A stretch of DNA of 29,980 bases from a virus. The translations under genes were made by a program, and so were the position numbers. The stretch spans positions 1 through 29,980 of the IMG/VR virus record IMGVR_UViG_3300017748_000070. One strand, written 5' to 3'. A model generated the notes under the pieces. The model was not told the DNA's origin and ran no database searches. It worked only from the letters and a program-made list of their open reading frames with translations. Below, one piece after another: positions 9,901 to 18,049 of this stretch (position 1 is the stretch's first letter; each line of letters begins with the position of its first letter).

Positions 9901-12611
9901 CGCTCGAACGCATCCATAGCTTCATCTGTACCGGACTGAACACCCGCTCTCTCACTAGTTGGCCTTCCTTCGGAATCTACGTCTTCCGCTATAACAGCTT
10001 CTGGGCGTTGTTCAGGGATAGTCTGAGGAGGAGAAAGCAGTTCACCCAAAGTAACTTCTTTTCCATTTATAACAGCGGCTACTGTGCTGCCTTGATAGTC
10101 AGGGACCGGTTGATTACCGATGTCAAATATTGATTCGCCGGATACGACTACATCATATCCCGCTAATCGTAGTTCTGTAAGTATCTCTTGTAAACCTTTT
10201 CTAGCAGCTTCAAATGGCGTTTGACCTTCGAATCTGCCATCGCCACGGGCTGATGCTAAACGCTGACCTGCTCGAGTAAGATCAGCCAAATTTACTTTAA
10301 TACGCTTGCCATCTGGCGTTACTAAAACTATGTTTTTAAACTTACTTTTCTTAGCTATTTTAATAGCTCTGTCTAAGAACTCTGCTTCTGTAACGCGATA
10401 AACTTTCTTATCGACAGGGTCTACCAACTCTATTAAGTTTGAATCAAACGATGTCCTTACAACCTCAAACTTACCGGCGCTGTTTTTTCTGATTGTCACA
10501 ACTGCGTTTTTATTAGCACGTTGCTGCCTTACAGCTTCTCTTAAAGTACTTTCTGAAACTTCGCCTATCTCAGCAGTATCCCATTCTTGAGCGCCAAAGG
10601 CGGCATCATAATCATCTCTTGCTTCTTGGGTGTTATCAAACACTCTAGCCCGATCTGCTTTAGGCTCGTAAGTACCTGTTACGGTTTCTTCACCCTCTAT
10701 AGTTTGTACGCCTTCTTGATTTTCTAGATCGGTTTCTTGGTCAACCTCTGTTTGAGGGGCGTCCTCAACATCTTTAGGCGATCTTTTTTTACCTTGAGTC
10801 AACTTCTCAGCTGCTGCGGTCAAGTCTGCTAGTCCTATCTTTACTTTAGTACCATCAGGTCTAGTAACTGTAATGCTTTTAAATTTACTACCTTTTGCTA
10901 GTTCTATAGCGTCAAACAAATCGTCTTCGTTCATTTCACGAATGGAGTCGTCAACGTCTGCATCTCTAATATCAGGCCCTTGCTCTTGTTGATATTTTTT
11001 AGCTCTAGTCTCTAATGCCTGCTCAGCAGTCGTTATGTTTATAGAGCCGCCGTCTGGTTTTAAACCTTCCGCATTTTCTATGGTTTGTTGTAAAACATCT
11101 TGATTAGTAACTTCTTCAGAAACAACATTTCCATCTGTATCAAAAACTTGCACAACTATGTCAGTCGGGCCTGCTTCAGTCTTGGATTGATTGTATCCAA
11201 GTGCTATTGCAAGCGAGCTATCAGTAGCCCTAGAGTTTATAACCTCTTGAACAATGTTTTTATCTGCAGAGATAATAGTGCCTCTACCGGGAATAAATGC
11301 GGCGAAAGCACGTTTGCCGTCTACAGTTACTGGAGTGACCTTATTAGGTCGAGCATTAAATGCTGGGTCTGTTCCCGCCTGCCATACTGATTTTTTAGTA
11401 CTGGTGGGGTCTACCATTGCTTTTAACTGAGCGTTTAAATCGGCTTGCGATTCTGGAGTAGTAGTACTACTAAGTGGGTCACCGTACTGCTCATCATCAA
11501 CTACGTCGTTTATATCTTTTGTTCTTTTCTCGTCCATCATACGACGAGCTTTATCCATTATATCTGCAGTAGCATCTAGTACCCCCGCTTCCGCTACTTT
11601 ACGTATACCAGTAGCTGCAACCGTACCTGTAGCACCGACAGGAGCTCCACCAAAAAAACCGCCGAACGCTGCTTCTGCCAATCGAAGTTGCGCGTCTTCA
11701 GCAGTGTAAGTGGGATCTAAATCCATTCTATTTAATACGGCTAAGCTTTCTTGACCTACTTCTGTGGCGCCCTCTATAGCTCCAGTCCTAAGTGTATTAG
11801 TAGCAACGAGCTTAGCGAAGTCTCCGAAAGTAGAGCTCTCTTTTACAGCTCTTTTTTTAGCTACGTTACCTAGTAGCTTTACTATAGCAACTTCGCCAGC
11901 TACGCCTATAGCTGCTTGAGGTAGCCCCAATAACCCAGCTCTAGCCGCTTGCTCTGTATCTAGTTCTTTCCCAGAGTCTAAAGCCTCACTCAAGTTTGAA
12001 CCAGATAGCGGCACATACTCAGCCGCAAAAGCCCCGCCTATAGCGCCGTTTTTGAAAGTTTTATATAAAGAGTTTGCTAAATCTTTCTCGTCGGGAGTAG
12101 CCGTTCCTTTTATAGTCCTGTTTATAGAGTCTCGCCCAATACGTTCTGCGATCTTCCTACTACTATAAGTAACGCCTTTTTTACCTAAAACTGTAGCTAC
12201 GCCACCAACACCGCCGCCTGCTACAGTTGTAACTAAACTAGGTACAGCTTGGCCACTAAACTTTACAGCTTGCTCAAAAAAACCGCTCACGGTTGGGGCT
12301 TCTAGAAACTCACCAAACGTGTCTATGTCTTGCACTGCAAGGCTAGCGTTCTCTTCTAATCTTCTAGCTTCAGCTATGTTGTCAGCTATAGAATCTTCGT
12401 CTGACCCTACTAAAGTTTTACTAAGTGCTTTGAAGTATTCAACATCTGCAGCAAGGCCTTCCGACCCCTGCAGCATACCATCTGAAAAAGTTTCAGATAT
12501 GGTTCTCTTACGTTCTGTCTCGGGGGTATCTTCTGTTACAGAAAAATCGGGAGTCTCGTTATCCAGCACTGACTGAGTAAGCGTTGATATGTAGTCTGTA
12601 GGATCGGCCAT
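6951..12611 (-). CDS. Giant internal virion/ejection protein with zinc metallopeptidase motif (gp16-like position)
   Basis: This 1,886-aa protein is in the position of the T7 gp16-type internal virion protein, after two smaller internal proteins and a 694-aa one. Residues about 125-175 are Gly/Val-rich and could contact membrane. Residues about 571-604 and 749-784 hold a duplicated module (KSKFKNI... TPDG... LADLT). AVLAHEFGHALF at about residues 1083-1087 is an HExxH zinc-protease signature, and AFEEWYADQVARW about 43 residues later offers a third-ligand glutamate. A C-terminal membrane-like segment lies near 1756-1780 (LAVLALTALATMPLAMLAM). No lysozyme or transglycosylase motif was recognised. 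The AGGAG site seven bases before the ATG is strong. It probably enters the host envelope with the DNA; whether the protease acts on cell wall, host proteins or virion proteins is unknown. Confidence 0.8.
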   Translation of the reverse strand: MADPTDYISTLTQSVLDNETPDFSVTEDTPETERKRTISETFSDGMLQGSEGLAADVEYFKALSKTLVGSDEDSIADNIAEARRLEENASLAVQDIDTFGEFLEAPTVSGFFEQAVKFSGQAVPSLVTTVAGGGVGGVATVLGKKGVTYSSRKIAERIGRDSINRTIKGTATPDEKDLANSLYKTFKNGAIGGAFAAEYVPLSGSNLSEALDSGKELDTEQAARAGLLGLPQAAIGVAGEVAIVKLLGNVAKKRAVKESSTFGDFAKLVATNTLRTGAIEGATEVGQESLAVLNRMDLDPTYTAEDAQLRLAEAAFGGFFGGAPVGATGTVAATGIRKVAEAGVLDATADIMDKARRMMDEKRTKDINDVVDDEQYGDPLSSTTTPESQADLNAQLKAMVDPTSTKKSVWQAGTDPAFNARPNKVTPVTVDGKRAFAAFIPGRGTIISADKNIVQEVINSRATDSSLAIALGYNQSKTEAGPTDIVVQVFDTDGNVVSEEVTNQDVLQQTIENAEGLKPDGGSINITTAEQALETRAKKYQQEQGPDIRDADVDDSIREMNEDDLFDAIELAKGSKFKSITVTRPDGTKVKIGLADLTAAAEKLTQGKKRSPKDVEDAPQTEVDQETDLENQEGVQTIEGEETVTGTYEPKADRARVFDNTQEARDDYDAAFGAQEWDTAEIGEVSESTLREAVRQQRANKNAVVTIRKNSAGKFEVVRTSFDSNLIELVDPVDKKVYRVTEAEFLDRAIKIAKKSKFKNIVLVTPDGKRIKVNLADLTRAGQRLASARGDGRFEGQTPFEAARKGLQEILTELRLAGYDVVVSGESIFDIGNQPVPDYQGSTVAAVINGKEVTLGELLSPPQTIPEQRPEAVIAEDVDSEGRPTSERAGVQSGTDEAMDAFERFQRDVMGRETRRVNQEFDPDDQVDETDGRSEVDRMLDQPETAQDADRQTDRRTGRAPTTNNQAEPTQPNRPQAEPETIAGVEESFLVGLINNLRKAIKLKNPPRVFTYENLVNMTIGEIEQQFGVENVNQVLAAINRMRESNGNLRGMHLTLVDSGSEANLIILNESGNMLRDAAVLAHEFGHALFREEMAAATANPALRARLLKAFEKDPRYQNYLNAYDYELAFEEWYADQVARWATKKFINKQARSLTDKHFKELAQKLKAMYREFTRTMKRRLGNTSQDFETYIEAVVDAKKKGYETAGTSANPNFVQKAMVQEVNQAVVKMGGEALADHWRGKLADIARNPKLRPLMKLARTADGIMRLHAGRKIADMFYIRSQDSNADGGLGFVGASARQIAEFQNKFETEVGEMSDPDVQAALLEAMSDRDTDQLSEKGQAVRKFLESVYDEYIAPSATDIGRVENYFPTALNLMAIQENLDGFVELVLQQDPTADEKSVRDSIQAVLKYNQSIADGQPIDVDASNPAAAVEKALQLTLNVGRQNLYDAGFLHEPQDAFVQYLRHVVKRVEWNKHTKDNQGNSILDQELDKLAPEDRAIAEEIIATHLGYQTNPLSPMWRKVNSYGQFLQFVTILPFAAIASLPEIAGPIINSKEFGGLVEGLKQIPTTIKNRAEARQFARDLGVVTNEVVANSWVTQAELDYMDPKVRKMSDVFFKYTALQWFTTFSREFAAGMGVQFILKHARNEFNNPRSERYLRELGLTAKEVMAWNDGGRKLTSPEGKKVKKGLQRFVESSILRPNSAERPVWASDPHWALVWQLKSYFYAYGKVIMGGVYREMIARRTEMDGQGMPQLTATLAVLALTALATMPLAMLAMEVREYTKQGLAAVLPGVEMDNKYFRTDRMDWPTYLTETIDRSGFLGIFTLAAMSHQNAKWDDKGIEGFAPDAILPFLGPTAETVDTILENGFSIDRTLKNRLIPIYNQL

Positions 12612-12622
12612 TTAACCGCTCC

Positions 12623-14707
12623 TTATTTTGCGTCAGTAAATGGATGACGTTTAGTTACTACTGCCCTTAAAGCCTTCGCTAGATTCTCATCCAAAGATTT
12701 CACCTGCCCGACTGATATTTCAGAATCAGTCTGTCTTCCGTACTGATCTGTGTATACATACCCAGTAACTTTCCCTTTAGCTGAATAAACAGGTCTTACT
12801 TTAGATATATCGAAGTCTGTTGACTGAATGCTATTTCTAGCATTAGGTCTAAACCACGCGAAAAAAGCTTCGCCTAGACCTGTGTCGCCATCTTCAGCGA
12901 GTGCACCAACTGTCGTACTGATCAAACTACCGAAAGCTTTTGACCACTGGTCTTGAGCTTGCGGACTTGTAGTGTTCTCTATTCTAGATAGTAGAGTGGG
13001 CAAAAACTGTCTTATAACACCTTTAGCAGTTCGTCTATCAAGATTCTCGTCTTGGAAATTTTCGCCGAAATACACTTTGTTCATACCGGTATAGAACGTT
13101 TCTAAGTCGTCATTCAAATTCTCGTATTGCCCTTCAGCCCATTGCCGACTCTCGTTATTTATCTTTCTTAAGGCAATCTTGTTTTTATCTGTATTAATTC
13201 TATTAGTCGCTGCGTCTTTTGCGGACATAGATGCTCGGCCCGTCTCATAGATATTATCTATCTCCTCTCGTAAGGCGCGACGAGAAGTTTCATCTGTGGT
13301 CATAGACAGTATGACCGCTCTAGCAAGGGCTCTATCTTTAGTGTTAAGACGCGTTAAATCATTTAGCTCTCGTACTTCTTGGTCTTGCATCTTAGTTGTA
13401 ATTTCTTTAACGTCTTCTTGATTAAGCTGTATCTCGCCGTTTTCTATCTTTTCATCGATCTCTTTTTTTGACTCGGTCTCTAACTGTAAACTTAAACGTT
13501 TTAACCCCTCGGATGTGTATGAGCTACCGAGCTCGACATCTAGCTGGTTTTGTACATCTTGAGCATCTTCAGTAAAGCCCCTTTTCAAAAGCTCATCCCT
13601 TCTAGTAGCTAAGTTTTTTATCTTCTTAGACGATGCTCTATTCGCCCCTTTTATTAAGGTGTCTTCACGTTTTTGTATGCGGGCCAAGTCTCTTTCATAG
13701 TTAGACGGTTTTCGGTCATAAGCCCCTTCTTTAAACGCTTTTGTAGCGGCTTCTTTTTCCGCTTTTAACGAATCAAGTTTTTTCTGGAACGAGCTGTCTC
13801 CATCGTCAACAAGTAGTTCATCACGAGCTCTTGATTTAGCAGTTGGTAGCTGATAATAGTCTGGAGTTAGTTCTGCACGAGGATCATCCTCCGACAAACC
13901 AGATCCAGCATCGGGTGCTAGCTTAGTAACGTCGGTTAGTATATTGGGGATTTGCAAACTATCTGATATATCAGATTTTATCGTCGATTCTTCATCGGTT
14001 TCGTCAACCTCTGCCACAGCGTTCATAGCATCTCTGCCGAGCTGTAAATCGCCGGTAGATGCAACTCCATCTATTATATTGCTAGACTGTAAAATGTTCG
14101 CGTATCTGTTATTCAAATTCAAAGCATCGTCTTCAGTTTCTACCATGTTTGCAGTAGCGCGAAACATAGCAGGCGAGATTAAAGAGGAGTTGGATACAAC
14201 TGTACCTTTGTAATACTGGTTGCCTAAATTTGCTAACTGCCCGGGCGAAAACTTAACTACGTTATCGTCACCGGCAGACGTTGCGTTTTTTGTAATTGGA
14301 GCTAGAGCGCCTTCAAAAGTTCTTAAAGTCACTGCGTACCCGCCATTAGGCAGAGGTACTATGCTTTCTGCCACAGAACCGTTAGGGAGTAACCCACTTC
14401 TGTTAGCTAAATCTAGCATTACACCAGTGGTGGCGGCATCGCCTTTAGAAATACCGTCCGCTAGTTTTTGCTTATCTAAGCTAAGCATATCTTTCGATAG
14501 CAGATTTGATGCGGCTAAATTCTGTATGTATTGATCGTTATTAGCTATAACGCCTTTTTGAGCAGCCGCATCTTGCCTTAATTGCAATTCAGCTTCTAAC
14601 CGATTTGCTTCTTTAGTTAACAAATCATTACTAAATTTTTGCTGCTTTGATGCTCTAGCGGCGTTAAACCCACCGAGTATAGCCGAGCCTACATCTTGAT
14701 ATGCCAC
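12623..14707 (-). CDS. Internal virion protein (gp15-like position), 694 aa
   Basis: This soluble-looking, helix-rich protein starts MAYQDVGSAILGGFNAARAS. It has long charged helical stretches (residues about 320-470, rich in Lys, Glu and Arg) and no enzyme motif I recognise. The start is a GTG at 14707, supported by AAGGAG seven bases upstream. It sits between two small Gln/Ala-rich internal proteins and the giant metalloprotease protein, the same order as T7 genes 14-15-16, whose products form the ejection channel. The role as an ejectosome scaffold component is inferred from order, size and composition, not from detectable similarity. Confidence 0.6.
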   Translation of the reverse strand: MAYQDVGSAILGGFNAARASKQQKFSNDLLTKEANRLEAELQLRQDAAAQKGVIANNDQYIQNLAASNLLSKDMLSLDKQKLADGISKGDAATTGVMLDLANRSGLLPNGSVAESIVPLPNGGYAVTLRTFEGALAPITKNATSAGDDNVVKFSPGQLANLGNQYYKGTVVSNSSLISPAMFRATANMVETEDDALNLNNRYANILQSSNIIDGVASTGDLQLGRDAMNAVAEVDETDEESTIKSDISDSLQIPNILTDVTKLAPDAGSGLSEDDPRAELTPDYYQLPTAKSRARDELLVDDGDSSFQKKLDSLKAEKEAATKAFKEGAYDRKPSNYERDLARIQKREDTLIKGANRASSKKIKNLATRRDELLKRGFTEDAQDVQNQLDVELGSSYTSEGLKRLSLQLETESKKEIDEKIENGEIQLNQEDVKEITTKMQDQEVRELNDLTRLNTKDRALARAVILSMTTDETSRRALREEIDNIYETGRASMSAKDAATNRINTDKNKIALRKINNESRQWAEGQYENLNDDLETFYTGMNKVYFGENFQDENLDRRTAKGVIRQFLPTLLSRIENTTSPQAQDQWSKAFGSLISTTVGALAEDGDTGLGEAFFAWFRPNARNSIQSTDFDISKVRPVYSAKGKVTGYVYTDQYGRQTDSEISVGQVKSLDENLAKALRAVVTKRHPFTDAK

Positions 14708-14718
14708 TGCATGTCTCC

Positions 14719-15372
14719 TTATATGAGTCCCGACATTATAGCGGCCGCACCTAGCCCGCCTACAGTCGAAAACACCTGTGATTTGTGAGCAGCTTTAGCT
14801 TGTTCGTAAGCCTGTTTTCTGCGAGACGCGTCTTGCGCGGCATTGCCCAATTGCGTTAAAGACGTTCTATTTATATCTTGACCTATATTTATTAGGTCAG
14901 ACATAAGCGCCTGATTTGATTCTGCTTGAGCAATTCTGCCGTCATTAACCGCTTGTATGCCCCCAAGTAAACTGCCTGACCTGTTTGCGCTTTGTACAGC
15001 TTTCATTTGAGCTGGAGTAAACGACATTCCGTAGCGTTCTCTGTTTCTTTCTGCTACGCCTTCCATTAACGCCGGTGTCCTAGCTGCGTCTTCTCTGGCT
15101 TGATCTACTATACTAGTGTCTGTTTGCGCTTTTTCTAAGAGGTCCTCTTCAAAACCCCTATACTCTTTTACGTAGTCTTGGAAGTCCTGTTTAGTTATTT
15201 CAGCCTGCAAATCATCTGGATCGGCAGTCCTAATTTTTAGTTCTTCTTTATAGTCTTCGTAGGATAAGCCCATTTCTTTGGCCCTTTTCCTATGAAGTTT
15301 TTCTTGCCTTTTTTCACCAATCCTTCTATATGCGTGTGGGGCCAAGCCAGCTGTTAAAGAAAATAAAGACAT
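14719..15372 (-). CDS. Putative internal virion protein (gp14-like), 217 aa
   Basis: This protein begins MSLFSLTAGLAPHAYRRIG, has a basic/acidic helical middle, a Gln/Ala-rich segment (QAVNDGRIAQAESNQALM) and a glycine-rich hydrophobic C-terminus (GGLGAAAIMSGLI). Small Ala/Gln-rich proteins with a hydrophobic end are typical of T7 gp14-type proteins, which insert in the outer membrane during DNA ejection. A strong GGGAGGTG site precedes the ATG. It is followed after 11 bases by the 694-aa internal protein. Function is by composition and synteny only. Confidence 0.55.
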   Translation of the reverse strand: MSLFSLTAGLAPHAYRRIGEKRQEKLHRKRAKEMGLSYEDYKEELKIRTADPDDLQAEITKQDFQDYVKEYRGFEEDLLEKAQTDTSIVDQAREDAARTPALMEGVAERNRERYGMSFTPAQMKAVQSANRSGSLLGGIQAVNDGRIAQAESNQALMSDLINIGQDINRTSLTQLGNAAQDASRRKQAYEQAKAAHKSQVFSTVGGLGAAAIMSGLI

Positions 15373-15386
15373 CTACATTCACCTCC

Positions 15387-16106
15387 CTACACGTTTTTAT
15401 TTAGGTTAACGACGGGTTGCGAAAACGGCGATGGGCCAAACAACGCGTTGTTAACGTTCTGACCTAAAGTGTTTGGCGTTGTGCTCATACTACCTGTCGG
15501 GGTAAGGTTAAGGTTATTCATAAAATTACCCTGCGACTGCTGCTGCAAAAGAGCGGGAGCTTGTGCAATTTGGCTTTGCGGCATAGTACTAGTAGTAGTG
15601 GGCGCAACGCCGCCTTTCATACCTATATATGCACCAGCTATCTGGCCTGCTGCCTTCATTGCAGCCATACGAGCGTCTTGTTTTGCTTTAGCCCTAGTTA
15701 GATTTTCGGAAGTCTCCAACTTAGAAGCCAGTGACATGCCAGACTGTGCCTCTGCTGCTTGCCCCCTAGCTGTCGCCAGAACACCCGTCTGCATACGGCC
15801 CTTTATGTTTTCTCCCTTTCTAGTGGCTTGGCCGAGCTGGCCTAACATACCGCTAGTCATATTAGCTGCGCTACCCGTGTCTCGGGCTTGGCCAATATTA
15901 GGGTTAGACGTTAGAGTTTGCATAGTGTCAGCATTCGCCCTGCTACGAAGTTGTTCAGTAACAGGTATAGTTTTACTTTTGTCGCGCATATCTCGCAACA
16001 GCGGGTCGTACTTCTCTTTGAAGTATTTATGCTCTCTATACGCTACCCTTGTAGAAGCTTTTTCTGCTTCACTAGGTTTATACTCTGAACTACTTGGTCC
16101 GCTCAT
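15387..16106 (-). CDS. Putative internal virion/structural protein, Gln/Ala-rich, 239 aa
   Basis: The N-terminal half is charged (KASTRVAYREHKYFKEKYDP) and is followed by DNPxxGQARDTGSA-like Gly/Ala/Met segments, an Ala-rich helix (MAAMKAAGQIAGAYIGM) and a low-complexity Gln/Asn/Pro tail. The ATG overlaps the stop of the GNAT-like gene (ATGA), so the two are translationally coupled. Together with the next gene it may represent a split gp14-type internal protein pair. I recognise no catalytic motif. It could also be a tail-nozzle or connector accessory protein. Confidence 0.5.
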   Translation of the reverse strand: MSGPSSSEYKPSEAEKASTRVAYREHKYFKEKYDPLLRDMRDKSKTIPVTEQLRSRANADTMQTLTSNPNIGQARDTGSAANMTSGMLGQLGQATRKGENIKGRMQTGVLATARGQAAEAQSGMSLASKLETSENLTRAKAKQDARMAAMKAAGQIAGAYIGMKGGVAPTTTSTMPQSQIAQAPALLQQQSQGNFMNNLNLTPTGSMSTTPNTLGQNVNNALFGPSPFSQPVVNLNKNV

Positions 16107-16558
16107 ACTAACTCTCTTGTATAAAGTACAGTTTCTTTAATCCAACCTTGTTTTAGTAAATAAGGCTCTAATTTTGTAACTGGCGTCTTTACCATTAGTT
16201 TACTATATTCAGCTTCTTTTGCCACTGTAGCGAAGAAATCCCAATACTTAATAACGCAGTTATTGCCTAATTCTTTTGCCCACGCTAACCACACAAGTAG
16301 GTTTTTTTGTCCGTTAAACCTATCAAACTCCGTACTGGTTATTACAAAACCTTCGGGAGCTACCCAGAGTATGGCTTCACCGGATACGCATTCGGCGTAT
16401 ACGTCTTCGGCTCTAAAAGTTAACTGCGGTTGTTGGGCTAGTATCTCTTCAATGCCCTGTTTAACCCAGTCCCACTCACGCCTAATGTCCGCCGCTACAG
16501 GATTAATACTTGTTTCCGTAGTCTCTTGTTCGTCTACGCCATGACCCTGATTTTGCAC
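16103..16558 (-). CDS. GNAT-like phage protein (T7 gp13-type position)
   Basis: A protein of about 151 aa with the alternating helix/strand order of a GNAT fold: IEEILAQQPQLTF, an AILWVAPEGFVIT strand pair, LLVWLAWAKELG, then YWDFFATVAKEAEY and a C-terminal LLKQGWIKETVLYTREL. The ending resembles the terminal strands of phage GNAT-like proteins such as T7 gp13. A clear acetyl-CoA loop (Q/RxxGxG/A) is not obvious, so it may be structural rather than catalytic. I prefer a GTG start at 16558 because GGAGG lies eight bases upstream; an in-frame ATG at 16573 overlaps that site. Either start overlaps the preceding adaptor gene by more than 50 bases, and the stop overlaps the next gene by ATGA. Confidence 0.55.
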   Translation of the reverse strand: MQNQGHGVDEQETTETSINPVAADIRREWDWVKQGIEEILAQQPQLTFRAEDVYAECVSGEAILWVAPEGFVITSTEFDRFNGQKNLLVWLAWAKELGNNCVIKYWDFFATVAKEAEYSKLMVKTPVTKLEPYLLKQGWIKETVLYTRELV

Positions 16559-17195
16559 CTTGGATTCCTCCATAACTTACCTTCCTGTATACGCCTACGT
16601 TAGCGCCGCGTGCGTCCTGTTCTGCTCGTACTACATCTTGAGTAAACAAGCTTCCGTATACCCCCGCAGCATTCATATCAGACCAACTAACGTTTGGCAT
16701 TCGTAATAGTCTAAATAAAGCACCATTTACTATAGTGTCTCTGTAGTTATTCATAACATCATTGTCGCAGGCTGAGCTCGTATGTGTCGGCTTTAATATA
16801 GCTCTAACTTGAAACGCTAAAGACGAGTTACTTGCTGGAACTGGTGCGACGTAAAAACTGGTACTAGACTGCTGTACATAGTATTCAGGCTGACCAGTTT
16901 CTTCTCTCCATTTGCGTATGCGTTGCTCTAATAACGTGCTGCTTATTGGTTCTAGCTCCTCACCTTCAAACGTTATCCATTCGATCCTGTGTACTGTAGT
17001 GCCTGTAGGGGCGTCAAAATCGTATTGGAAAGTATTAGCCACGGCAGACACTTTATCGAGCTCTTTACGATACACTCCCGCACGTTCGCATAAGTCTATA
17101 GTTGCAGACCTGATAGCTTTTTCTGCTGTAGAGTCTAGGCAGCCCGGTACGTGCGGTAATACTTCTGGGAGCAACGCTTCGTATTGAATCGCCAT
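16503..17195 (-). CDS. Head-tail adaptor/connector-like structural protein, 230 aa
   Basis: It begins MAIQYEALLPEVLPHVPGCL, then a helical domain with AIRSATIDLCERAGVYRKEL, a beta-rich middle (FQYDFDAPTGTTVHRIEWI) and a helical YRDTIVNGALFRLLRMPN segment near the C-terminus, ending in a very basic tail. This pattern is common in adaptor or tail-completion proteins encoded just after capsid genes in marine podoviruses. It follows a DUF6682-type adaptor by three bases and has GGGAG ahead of the ATG. It probably joins portal to tail. The exact stacking position is inferred. Confidence 0.6.
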   Translation of the reverse strand: MAIQYEALLPEVLPHVPGCLDSTAEKAIRSATIDLCERAGVYRKELDKVSAVANTFQYDFDAPTGTTVHRIEWITFEGEELEPISSTLLEQRIRKWREETGQPEYYVQQSSTSFYVAPVPASNSSLAFQVRAILKPTHTSSACDNDVMNNYRDTIVNGALFRLLRMPNVSWSDMNAAGVYGSLFTQDVVRAEQDARGANVGVYRKVSYGGIQGAKSGSWRRRTRDYGNKY

Positions 17196-17198
17196 ATA

Positions 17199-18038
17199 TT
17201 AGACTCCCGCAACTGGTTGTATAGTTCTCTCAGCGTTAGGCGTGGTTATTGTGTCTATTTGACCCTTACCCGTCACTGCCTGTTGGAATAACTGATAATG
17301 GCTGCCGGCACGTTGCTGGCTACCAGCGAACTCTGCATCTTTCATATATGCCATATACAGGACATAGTTCATTATAGAGTTAGCGTATATGTCAGGGATT
17401 GATATGTTATAACCAGTAACCTCGGCCCAGTTAGCACTGTTAGAGGCAGAAGGCGTTTGGTTCGCCAGTACGTTTGAAGGGACTGCTTCCCATATTTTAG
17501 AGCCGTGGCTCACTCTGTTACCATCTACGTATGTTGCAGAACTGTCCCAAGCCGTTACCGAAGAAGCCGCAAATACATCTGTAGGGTTTGCAGAGTATAT
17601 AATGTCTACTTTAACAGTAGCGCCTAATGCGCCGGGGTATACATAAAAATTTCTAGGGTTTGAATCGTTGTATATGTAATGCTTTATAGTTGTAGAGTGG
17701 GCCGCGTCCCCACCGACAGTAGCGTTATGCCAGTCAGGAGTTTGGGAGTCTAAAATGTTCCCATCTACCAAACGTATAGAACTGCTGGCGGCAGTGCCTA
17801 CAACGTTGCGTACTACTTTTAGTAGCCTGTTCCCATTAGCCGGTATACTTTGCTTAGTACCGGCCACTAAGGTTAGCGTCTCATTAACAGCAGACGCATC
17901 GGGTTTTAAAAGTGCTATTTCACGTTGTGCGTCGTTAACCCAAAGTACCAACTCTTCGTCTACTGGCCATCTTACCCCAGTAGTATCTTGAAGTACTCTT
18001 TGCACCCTGTCTATAATACTATTAACTGACACAGTCAT
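17199..18038 (-). CDS. Phage head-tail adaptor (DUF6682-like) with inserted carbohydrate-binding-like segment
   Basis: The N-terminal IIDRVQRVLQDTTGVRWPVDE and VLWVNDAQREIALLKPDAS block is characteristic of DUF6682-type adaptors, which bind under the portal ring. A beta-rich core follows, and a C-terminal YANSIMNYVLYMAYMKDAEF helix completes the family pattern. Residues about 160-208 form an extra module (YVDGNRVSHGSKIWEAV, then W near 204) with the spacing of aromatic residues seen in CBM5/12-type chitin-binding repeats. It sits immediately before the last helical part. Adaptors usually lack this. Family recognition is by eye, with good confidence for the N-terminus. Confidence 0.72.
   Translation of the reverse strand: MTVSVNSIIDRVQRVLQDTTGVRWPVDEELVLWVNDAQREIALLKPDASAVNETLTLVAGTKQSIPANGNRLLKVVRNVVGTAASSSIRLVDGNILDSQTPDWHNATVGGDAAHSTTIKHYIYNDSNPRNFYVYPGALGATVKVDIIYSANPTDVFAASSVTAWDSSATYVDGNRVSHGSKIWEAVPSNVLANQTPSASNSANWAEVTGYNISIPDIYANSIMNYVLYMAYMKDAEFAGSQQRAGSHYQLFQQAVTGKGQIDTITTPNAERTIQPVAGV
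17415..17561 (-). other. CBM5/12-like segment inserted in the adaptor gene
   Basis: The segment encodes VTAWDSSATYVDGNRVSHG, then KIWEAVPSNV and NWAEV. The pattern W-x5-Y-x2-G-x2-V-x3-G-x2-W-x-A, ending with another W, is that of small chitin/glycan-binding modules of the ChtBD3 type. It is about 48 residues long, a plausible size for that fold. Glycan binding has not been shown, and some phages use such modules only as structural decorations. Confidence 0.55.
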
Positions 18039-18049
18039 AACTAATTACC

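Noticed and set aside
15469-16140. Long plus-strand open frame (223 codons)
   Set aside because: It is antisense to the 239-aa internal-protein gene, which has ATGA coupling and a sensible composition; the plus-strand product is a cysteine-rich hydrophobic mix with no ribosome site.
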